A DNA stretch of 18,807 bases, taken from assembly GCA_001931875.2 (NCBI GenBank), contig MSJH02000208.1:1-18807 (forward strand), in the 5' to 3' direction. The translations under genes were made by a program, and so were the position numbers. This DNA is from Byssochlamys sp. IMV 00236. Taxonomy: Eukaryota; Ascomycota; Eurotiomycetes; Eurotiales; Thermoascaceae. This document shows, piece by piece, positions 1-9,469 of this stretch. The notes below the pieces were generated by a model. That model was not told where the DNA came from. It did no database searches and saw only the letters and a list, made by a program, of their open reading frames with translations. Numbering within the stretch: position 1 is the stretch's first letter; every line of letters starts with the position of its first letter.

Positions 1-2174
1 CTGAGATTCAATGCATTAATCCCAATTCAGGGCTGCATAACCTTGATTAGATTTTATTGTATTCAATGGTATACTTCTTTGGTACATAATAACTGATATA
101 GCCAAGAAGAGCATATTACCTGTTACTGCGCACTGGGTAAATAATATTTACTTGACAACCGTTGCTAGGCTATGGTGTGATTTGATCTCGATCCAATTAC
201 ATTGCTCAGGGTCAAATGCAGTTAGCGTTGGACCCTAATTGCTATTGTTATCTCCGTTTGGAAAATTTTATATCTGATTCAGTAAGGCAGGTACATTTAA
301 TGATCCAATAGGGTCAAGAACAAACAGGAAGATACTTTAGACGAATTGATCGTAATTACTACCTATGAATAAGGATTATTAATTATTCCAGGTTAGCCAG
401 GTTTACCCGTTGAAGAAAAAGTATAAATAGAGGAAGATTTTTCATGTCAATAAAAGATATCATATTTTGTTATATTCTTTCAATAAGAGAATATACACAG
501 TTCTAACAGTATTTCTGTCTTTTCTATTCTACCCTACGTATTTTCCATTATCCCAAACAAACTTTTATTATAACTTTACCTTTTAAACACTTTTGATACG
601 AACCCCAAGTCTTACAAAAGACTACGAACACACAAACTTCTATTTTTATTGTCTTTTACAACATACTCGAACCCAAGGTCTACAGAAATTACAATAATCC
701 TTTCGACGCTATTCTTCAATCTTTTTAGTATGATTTTACTCTTTGTAATTCTAATGTTCCATTGGAGTCACTAATAGACAAAATTAACAAAACAAATTAT
801 GTTATTTCTTCGTCTGAAGTCACTTAGTATCTGTGATTGATTGCTTTGGTTTGATCGCGAAAATTCATGTTCTTCAAATCGTTTTTTTTTTTTTTTTTTT
901 TCACTAATCCACTGTGTAATTACGAGATATAAAAACAGCGAATTATGTACCTGCATATTTGTGTATAATTGTATATAACTGTATTTTCGAAATAAAAATT
1001 TCCTATAGTGAACCACAATAGCTTTGAAATAGCTCAAACATTCTAAAAAATAAGCATTAAAGGATTGGTCCTCTTTAAATAGGACGCAATTCCCATTAAC
1101 CTATTAAATACATGTAAATAATTTTTGTTGGTTTAAGAGACTTAAAAGTAAATGGCAAATTTAATTAAAAATCCAATGCAAATAGTAAATGTAAAAATGT
1201 AGTAAATCATAAAAAGCAAGCCTGCCGCATATAATTACAATTTTTGGATTAAAAAAGATAAAAATAATTATCTGTGCTTTCTTTTATGAGTAATATTGAT
1301 TCCAATCATCTTGTATAAAAGAATATTGATTTTCACTTAAATGACATAGTTTCAGCATTAAATTATTCTCTCTACTGTCATAATTAATTACTATAACATC
1401 TTGAAAAATGATTATACAAGTGCCTTCCTTAAAATCAACTCTTCATTCGTTTAAATATGTTTTTATTTTCCCTACAATGTTTTTTTAAAAGAAAAAAAAA
1501 ACACTATCAGAGGATTACTCTGTAGAGTAATAGAACCAAAGAAAGTTTTCTCTTTTTTTTTTTTTTTTTTTTTTGGTAATTATAATTGTATTATTTTAAT
1601 TTACAAAATTCTCTTGATAAATTTTCTTTTGATTTATCATATTACACTTTTATTGTTGTTTAAAACGCATCAAACATGATAGCGGCTGAATGTCATTCGA
1701 ACCTTGGCTTGCTTTTGTACTTTTAAGCACGTTTGACTCAAATTGTATTATCTTCTTCGAAAATATATTATAGCTTAGTAGTATGAATGGGTAATTGTTT
1801 TAAAATTCAATAAAACAAGCATAATTAGTAATATAGTAAGCGTAATTCAAAGCGTAACACATTGAGTTGCTAGAGTAGAAAGTTATAGTACAAAGTCCAC
1901 TTGATAACATTGTAAATTATTCAATAAACAACAAACAACAAACTAATGACGCATCTCAAAGCGCACGATGCCTTTTATTTTAAGCAACCAAAAAAAAAGG
2001 AATGTTTAATAAGCAAAGTATACCATTTTATTGAACAATGACTTCGCTATTAAAGGTGGCACATATGTTATAGCAACCTTACATTTGATTATTCTCAGCA
2101 ATTATAGTGCTATGTTGGCTATAAAAGAGTGTATTAACAGGCTGTAGAAAAATCAAGTGCAATTCTATTTCTTA
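1..2174. other. AT-rich region without a recognised gene, downstream of RAD50
   Basis: No open frame here resembles a known protein. The longest minus-strand frame (771-1037) is low-complexity and crosses a T-run. The stretch at 121-664 has LTR-like properties: it starts TGTTAC and ends ACAACA, with a TATAAATAG box at 422-430 and AATAAA at 449-454, but no convincing target duplication. Homopolymer T runs lie at 882-901 (20 T) and 1553-1574 (22 T). I looked for tRNA B-box-like motifs; the only TTCGAACC (around 1697) has no tRNA fold around it. The right end holds the RAD50 3' UTR. Confidence 0.6.
2027..2032 (-). terminator. Probable RAD50 polyadenylation signal
   Basis: AATAAA on the minus strand, about 145 nt downstream of the RAD50 stop codon. 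It is the first canonical hexamer after the gene. The distance suits a fungal 3' UTR. Inference from motif and position only. Confidence 0.45.
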
Positions 2175-5100
2175 CTAAGCATCTTTCTTTATACGATACT
2201 GCTGTCCAGTTATATCATAGCGAGCAAGGTATTCCACGAATTCTTCATCATGCGTAATAATCACAAACTGGAAATTGCGTTGAGTTCGTTTTCTTGAAAT
2301 AAGTCTATGTAATTGCTATATGTAAACGAGTATATACTATTTAAGGTTTACAATTTACCTTGCTAAACTTTCAGCCAAACTTTCAATATTCTCTCTGTCA
2401 AGGTTTGTAGTGGGTTCATCCAATGTAAATATACCACAGTTTATACAAAAGGTTTCTGCCAGTGCGAGCCTAATAATGATTGATGCTAATACCTTCTGGC
2501 CTGCACTACATCGGCCTCTCATGTTTAGCTCAGAGCCATTTTGAAACATCACTACCTATGTCAGCGTGTATTAGTAAATTCAAATATTAATCATGAGTTA
2601 AGGCATACTCTATAGTTGAATGTTCTATTAGCCGCAGACCCCTCGTTATCTGCACGTATTTCTATATAGTCAATATCTACAAGGAATTCAATTAGTACAA
2701 AAAATATTTTGATGCCTTTAGATAACAAAAAACCTCCTCCTTTGTATGTGCTCATCCATAAGCCTTTAATTGTCGTATTCAAATCTTCCATTTTTAATGA
2801 ATGATATTTCATGATAGCCGCCTGCAGGACTTTACTATATTTATCAAGATCAGAAACAGCGAGTTCTTTAGTCTTAACATCCAAAAACAGCTGCCCATAG
2901 CGTCCATCAACATCTGCATAATCATTTGACAGTTCTGTTTCATATCTCCTAATCTGATCACGCATTTGAACAAGCTCACCCCTAATACTTCCACGCTAAA
3001 AATAAGTTAGATAGACAGGATGAATTTCTTATTTATATTGCTTACCTTATCAATTAAATTAGTTTCTTCATCTTGCGCTTTTTGTAATTGTTCTGTTAAA
3101 GCCGAAACATCAGTGCTTCCTTGTTTCTCTTCTAGCTCACGTAATTCATCTTCGCATGTAGCAAGCTCTGCTTGCATTTCTCTGTATTTGATTTGATCTT
3201 GTAAGTCACGCTCTATGCCTCGCCTTTCTGATTCATCCTTTTCCAGTGCGTTAATTCTGTCTGTTGTTTCAGTTATCTGACTCTTTAATCTATCAATCAA
3301 TTTTTGAAGCTCAGTACATTGCTCCATTGCACTTTCAAGTTTAGCAGAGCCAGAAGTGGCTTCATCTCTAATTTTAGGAATATTAGTATAAGCCTGTGTT
3401 TAGAAATATTCTAACCAAAATCTATACCTCGAGATACGACGGTTGAGCTCATCAAGTCGCTCAATATATCGCATAAATATATTTTGTTCGGCAACAGTAT
3501 TTTCTTCAGCTATACGCCACTCGCCCATGGCATTTTCGTGTGCAGCAGCAGTTTCTTCAACTTGAGCTTCAAGAGGGGGTATATCTTTTTCAATTTTCTA
3601 CAGAATGTGAATATACATGAGCAAGAATGAACTTCAAATAATGCTTCTCTTTTTTTATATTAACCTTTAGTTCTTCTATATGTTCCTTTAAGTTCTCTTC
3701 GTATTCCTTTAGTTGCATTTCTACACCCACTTTAAAATCTAGTTTATGCTGGCAATTGAGCAAGTTTTCACGAAAATCTCTTATGTTGTTTTCAACTGCT
3801 TGTATTTGACGACGAGAAAGATCTATATCGTCGTGTAGTCGTTTAATATCACGACGCACTGCTTGACTATATGCATCAATTATTAATATATGCTCTAATC
3901 TATAGTGAATATATATACCTTTTCATAGATATCTCTTCCATATCTTTTTGACAATCAGTCATTGTTCTTGTTGAGCCCATAAAGTTTAATTCATTTTCAA
4001 GCTCTGAAATATCCCTTTGAAGAGCGTTGGATTCTTTCAGCAAACGTGTTATTTCCTCTGCAGTTTTCAACATATTGTCTATTTTGTTTGTATAGTTTTC
4101 TATTTCTATCAACTCAGCAGACGCCTAAGAGTACCAAGTTAAATAACAAGCAAAAACAATCCTGATTGCCTTTTTTTATCGTACCACATCTGCTCTATTT
4201 GAAGCATTTTCTTTTTCTTTTTCAAATTCTCCAAGGTTTTTCTCAAGGTTAGCAATGTCTTTATTCAATGTTTCAAGCTTAATATAGCTCCCTTGGGCTG
4301 CACGTAGTCGTATTCTCTTATCTTCATTTGTTTTCAGTTTATTGTTCAGTCTTTCTCTCTGGTCTGGAATTCTTTGCATTATAGTTTGTAATTTTCCTTG
4401 AAATGCGTCGTTCTCTACATCTTCATTAAAGCTTCTGGTACATAATGGACAGCATTTAGAGTTTTGTGCTCGTTCAAAGAATTTGCCATAAATCAGTTCA
4501 GCACCACGAATATTCGCAAGCTGCCTTTTTTTCAACACTATTAGTTGTTTTTCAATAAGAGTTACAAAAACTTACTCTTTTATATCTTCAATCGCCTTTT
4601 CATTCTGAGCCAAAGCTTCCATAAACTCAATGTCTCCGCATGCAGCACGAATCGTAGCTTGATGTTCTAAGACAAATAATCAAATTTTAGTAATTCAAAA
4701 AAAGAAAAGAGGATCTTGTCTTGTACTTTCAATTTCTCGTTTTCTCACGGAAATATGATGCCTTGCAACCCCAATTTTACCATCTGCAGCAGAAGCCTCA
4801 TTGTTTGCTTGGTTTCTAAGAGCTTTCAAGTCGTGTATATTCTTTTCTCTTTCTCTATAAAGCAAAAAAAATGGTGTGTTGAGAATCGCAAAGAAAACAT
4901 GCTATTGTTTTATACCTTTTAAACGTCAAGAGTTCTCTTTCCAGGTCTTTCTTGGTCGGCTTTTTACCTATTATACTCTGAACGCTTTCTATACATTCTT
5001 CGTACCTGAAATATTTAAGTTAGTGGTACGTGACACAAAAGGCTGTAACATCCTTACAATCTATTTAAAATAAGCTCTTTTGATTCCTTTTCGGTGCGCT

Positions 5101-7017
5101 TCAATGACAGTTTAGCTGAAGAATCACTTTGTTTGCTTAATCTATTCATTTCATCGTTTAATTCAGAAGCTCTGTCGTCCAATTCTTTCAATTCGTTCTC
5201 TTTGTTCTGTAGCTTTTCTTTTACAGAATGATCAATAGTAGCCTCTAGTTCCTTTAGCTTTTTTTGCTACACGTAAAAAAAAGGTGAATATTTTTTATTG
5301 TGAGTCACATGTTTCCTTATTATTTACTTCTCTTTCAACTCTTGCTTTTGCATCTTCAATTTCGCTTGTGGACACCTCAAATTCTAGCAATCTGTTTTTA
5401 TGAGCTTGTATTTGTGTTTTATCATCTTCCTAAAATACTGCTGTTACATTTACCATATAAAGATTCAAAAATAAAGACTTACAATAAGCTTTGTCAAACG
5501 CTTTTTGCTTTCAATAATTGACAAGTGTCTGCTTCTCAGTAACTGAAGCTCATCAGAGAGCGTGTTTTGTTTTGTTAGAGCGGCAGTTTTATCTTTTTTC
5601 TGTTTTGTTTGAAGAGATGTAACGTGTTTTCTTAGAGAAGTTGCCACTTTTAGACCATCGTGTATAGACATAGACATCCCATGAGTTGAATTTATTTTTT
5701 CAATCAATTCAATACGTGTTTGAATCTGCTGCTCGATTTGTTCTTTTGCTGCCATTAATCTACCAATAGCTGTGTGCTTTTGCGATAGTTCGTCCTGTGC
5801 CGACTTTAACTTTCTTTCCAGTTTTGATTTTTCGCTCAAAAGCTCAGTTCTTTCTCCAGTGACTTTGCTTTCATTCATCTGATGATTTCTCAGCATTATC
5901 TTGAGTTCTTCTGTTGATTCTGATCGAGGTGTGATGGTATCTTTAATCGAATTGATTGTGCTCATATAAAAGTCTCTCTTGTTGATAATTTGCTGTATTT
6001 GATCCGTTGTCAAGTTAAAGTCCCGAAACGTGTCCTTGAGCCTGGTAACTTCCTGGTGGACTTGGTTAATTTTTGTATCTACCAAGTCAAGCGTATTCAG
6101 CTTTGCTGCTGTTTGCTGATTTAGCTGGGTCAGATTACTACGTATTCTCTTTGCTTTTTCAGTATCCGCTTTTAATGCATCCAAACGAACATTTCCAATC
6201 TTGATATTTTCGTGTAATTCCTTTTTTACGTCTTTGATATTATCAAGAGCCGCCTGATATTTCTTTGATGAAAATATCTCATCAAATCTCTTCTTTAGCA
6301 CACCTGGTTCTGATAATGGCCAATTGCTTTCTTCTTGGTGACAGAATATCACATTATCCAATATAGCCTTTGGCACACCTAGATGAAGTGGTAATTCTGC
6401 ATCCATATCGGCACATCGACTACTGATACTAAAGACCTATTATATTTTATTTATTATGAAAAACCGACCACGTATAGCATTTTTATTTTTTACCTCGCCT
6501 GTTTGATTATCATATCTTAATAGGGAGTTATCAATTGATTTCAACGTAACTGAGGCTTTCTTTTTGGATACTGCCAGAGAACGACTGCAAATCATCTTTT
6601 CTCCATTGATATTATAAAACTTTAACTTTACTTGTGCTTTCACTTCATTGGAGCCAGCAACCTTTTTTAATGCATATATGTTGTTAATGTCTCTCATTCG
6701 CGCAAACACATGCACACAGACGTGTGCTCCCTTTTTATATATATATATCGAACCTTTGGATCGTTTACAAATGCACCACCCTTACTGTTAGGTGGTTGAT
6801 CACCTGTACATGCATAACGAAGGCACTCAATGATTGTCTACACACAACATGTTATTGCTTCACAATTCAGAAAAAAGAAATGCTTTATTATTACAGTTTT
6901 TCCAGAGCCATTTGAGCCGACAATTACTGTAAGTGGTGAATTAAACTTTATGTAACTGGCTTCTTCAGGGCTGAATGAGCGAATGCCCAGTATAGCCATA
7001 CTTTCTATTTGTGACAT
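2175..7017 (-). CDS. RAD50: RAD50, double-strand-break repair ATPase (18 exons)
   Basis: SMC-like ATPase of the MRE11-RAD50-NBS1/XRS2 complex, which tethers and processes DNA ends and signals breaks in the nucleus. Exons (minus strand): 7017-6895, 6837-6754, 6661-6494, 6436-5483, 5429-5328, 5266-5058, 5005-4916, 4854-4727, 4666-4576, 4524-4185, 4124-3919, 3866-3665, 3597-3428, 3367-3046, 2995-2734, 2676-2609, 2555-2359, 2304-2175. All phases agree and give 1,281 residues, close to human and yeast RAD50 (about 1,310). Visible: N-terminus [15 protein letters not shown]; Walker A GSNGSGKT at 34-41; Q-loop [13 protein letters not shown] around Gln159; long coiled coils; zinc hook CPLC at 675-678; signature [14 protein letters not shown] around 1185-1198; Walker [10 protein letters not shown] at 1218-1226; C-terminal ITHDEEF with the switch His. 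All catalytic motifs are intact, so the gene is probably functional. Introns 2 and 9 use AAG acceptors, chosen because they restore frame and homologous spacing. Intron 15 is multiple-of-three and stop-free. Confidence 0.96.
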
Positions 7018-7263
7018 GCTGATAAAGAAAATAAAAAAGTAGCCATTTGCAGGAAATTCATGTAGCTACGCAAGTGATAAGCCACTGATAAAGGTTTATT
7101 ACAACAATTTATTAAAAAACGTTGTTCAGACAAATCACTTGTTTAAAAAGTGTGATTTAGAAAAGATAAAAATGAGAGGATAGAGAAAGCAGTGAAGAAA
7201 GGAAGGATAGTGCTTACACTCTTTTTTCTTTTGTATATGGATTTTTTTTTTTTTTCATGTCAA
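7018..7263 (-). promoter_or_regulatory. Compact DHH1-RAD50 intergenic region
   Basis: These 246 nt must hold both the DHH1 3' end and the RAD50 promoter/5' UTR, as both genes run on the minus strand. Two minus-strand AATAAA hexamers lie at 7108-7113 and 7095-7100, about 150 nt after the DHH1 stop, and a T-run (7241-7256) follows the stop. No clear TATA box is visible upstream of the RAD50 ATG. Read-through or overlapping transcripts are possible. Confidence 0.5.
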
Positions 7264-9024
7264 CTATTGTTGATAAGGTTGTTGTTTCTGTGTAGATCGG
7301 TTTGAATGATGATGCCCTCCACCTCTTCCACGCCCACGCCAATTATTTGATCTATTGTGATAGTGAGGATGGCGTTGTTGATGACTATAATGTTGACGTT
7401 GTTGCTGCTGTTGTTGTTGTCCTTGAAGAGGTTGTTGACCATTTATAACCTGTTGTTGTGTTTGATCTTGTTGTTCAGTACTTTGTTGATGCTGACGTGT
7501 TGCATTAGCTTGTTGTTTATTAGGTTGTTGTATCTGTGCATCTTCCAAAGCATTGGGTGCAACATAAAGGCTTTTGTCAATAACAGGTGGAATAGGTTGA
7601 ATTTCGGTTCCTAGTTCGCGTTCAATCTTGTATAAATTGAATCGATCTTCATATGTAATCAAATTGATAGCTAAACCAAGATGACCAAAGCGGCCGGAAC
7701 GACCAATGCGATGTAAATAAGTTTCAGCATTCTTGGGGAAATCAAAGTTGATGACAACATTGACTGCCTGAATATCGATACCACGGGTCAAAAGGTCTAT
7801 GAGAACAAATGAGTCACCTGTTATATACTCCAAAAAACGCTTTTTACCTGAACAAACCAAGTTACGACAAACACCATTTCTGAAATCATGGAATACACGA
7901 TTACGATGGCTTTGTAACATTTTAGCATGAGAATAAAAGCAAGAATAACCCAATTCGGTGATCTTCTTTGCCAAGAGTTCCACTCTATTTGTTGAATTAC
8001 AGAATATAATAGATTGATTGATTTGAAGCTAAAATAACAGGTTGGCAAACGAGCTAATGCATATAAACAGTCTTACCTTTGAGAATAAAGTATTTAAACA
8101 ATGCACCTTTTGTTTTTCTTCCACATAAGCATAGTATTGGGTTACACCGCGTAATGTTAACTCGTCCATTAAATTGATCTCATAAGGTTTAACCAAGTAC
8201 TTGTCTTTAAAATTTTTCACAATCATAGGGAATGTTGCACTGAATAACATGATTTGTTTGTTCTTAGGAAAGTAATCCAAAAGTTGTTCAATAATAGGTG
8301 TAAATTCAGGAGATAACAGTTTATCAGCTTCGTCCATGACAAATGTATGTGCAGCACTAAAATCTGCAACGCCTTTTGATGCCAAGTCTAGGATACGTCC
8401 AGGTGTACCAACTACAATATGTACAGTTTCGCTTAAACGCATGATATCATCTTTTAAAGTAGTACCACCTGTGGTCACCATAACTTGAATATTTAAATGT
8501 TTACCGAGTGTTTTACATACTTGAGAAGTTTGAAGGGCTAATTCACGTGTTGGAACAAGTATAAGGGCTTGAATTTTTGGAGTATTAGTAATTTTTTCTA
8601 ATGTAGGGATAACAAATGCTGCAGTTTTTCCTGTGCCGTTTTTAGCTCTGGCAAGGATATCACGACCGGCTAGTGCAAGAGGGATAGCTTCTTCTTGGAT
8701 AGGTGAGGGACGTTCGAAACCAGCTTCAAAAATGCCCATTAATAGTTCTCGTTTGAGGAAATAATCCTCAAATTCATTTCCTTTTGTTGCAGTTACATCC
8801 TATTTTATTACCCTTAACATCTCCTTGTTCTTTATTTCTTCCCCTTTCTCTATGTACCTCAGTTTGTGGTCTACTATCTTTTGGTGGAAGTGTAAGAGCA
8901 GTCTTCCAGTTTTCAGTTTCATGACTAATAAAATAAAAAGTTTACTACAAACGCTTTTTTGACCGATTTAAAAGCAAAAGAGAGAATGAAACTTTGTTTA
9001 CTTTAATTGACTTGAACTTGACAT
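7264..9024 (-). CDS. DHH1: DHH1/DDX6-family DEAD-box RNA helicase (5 exons)
   Basis: Cytoplasmic ATP-dependent RNA helicase that activates mRNA decapping, represses translation and assembles P-bodies (Dhh1, Ste13, Me31B, DDX6 family). Exons: 9024-9002, 8924-8858, 8799-8077, 8028-7848, 7796-7264; total 508 residues, near yeast Dhh1 (506). Visible: N-terminal [38 protein letters not shown] motif with Gln65; motif I AKNGTGKT 82-89; PTREL 113-117; TPGR 162-165; DEAD 186-189; SAT 217-219; [13 protein letters not shown] crossing an exon junction; motif V region DLLTRGID from 332; motif [10 protein letters not shown] 360-367. The C-terminal ~90 residues are Gln-rich and end in [12 protein letters not shown], an RG/His-rich RNA-binding-type tail. 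The start lies in an 8-codon first exon because no in-frame ATG occurs in exon 2. Intron 4 (7797-7847) is 51 nt and stop-free in frame. Identity is very secure; only exon 1 is inferred. Confidence 0.95.
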
Positions 9025-9469
9025 TTAATTTTAGTTTTATACAAATTATATTAATTAGTGGAAAAAGGAAAAAAAAAGTGAGAGATAGAGTGAGAGGGAT
9101 TGATTTTAGATGACGCAGTTCGGAGTTTATTCTCTTTCTCACACACATACACCTTTTAAGGTAGTGATCTCAAATGGTGTATGCACTCTCAGGGGGTTCT
9201 TTCACAGCGGACAAAAGTAGTAACAAACTCAGAGTTACACTCAGCTGCCAATGCGCGCAAATGATCAGTATGAGAATTAACTGTGTGAAGAGCGTACATG
9301 CCTTCAATTATATAATCTACGAGCTCATGGCAGCCATGTTTGTCAGCGCAACATGGCCTTGTCCGTCTTTATAAAAGAAAAAAACATGGGGTCCAAATCT
9401 TGTACGACAGCGTTTTCTGTATATTTAATAATACAAGCCAAAAAGAGTAACAGAGTTGTAATAATTTGC
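9025..9469 (-). promoter_or_regulatory. Kelch-gene 3' flank and DHH1 promoter/5' UTR
   Basis: No gene seen. The DHH1-proximal part (minus strand) is pyrimidine-rich (about 9045-9105), as is common in fungal promoters and leaders. An out-of-frame minus-strand ATG frame starts at 9148 and overlaps the DHH1 start; it could act as an upstream ORF if the transcript begins that far out. A near-perfect palindrome CATGGCAGCCATG lies at 9326-9338. No AATAAA is evident just after the kelch stop codon. Confidence 0.4.

Noticed and set aside
771..1037. 88-codon minus-strand frame left of RAD50
   Set aside because: Crosses a 20-base homopolymer, encodes a Lys run, and has no recognisable features.
1640..1740. 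TTCGAACC motif resembling a tRNA T-loop (minus strand)
   Set aside because: The B-box consensus fails after GGTTCGAA and no acceptor, D or anticodon arms can be folded around it.
4716..5073. Plus-strand frames opposite RAD50 exons
   Set aside because: Shadows of RAD50 exons and introns, with no protein-like features of their own.
7377..7424. CAA/CAG triplet repeat as a possible CRISPR or satellite array
   Set aside because: It is the Gln codon run of DHH1, with no spacers and a simple coding explanation.
8945..9148. 67-codon minus-strand frame overlapping the DHH1 start
   Set aside because: Low-complexity F/L/S-rich translation of the leader and intron 1; at best an upstream ORF.
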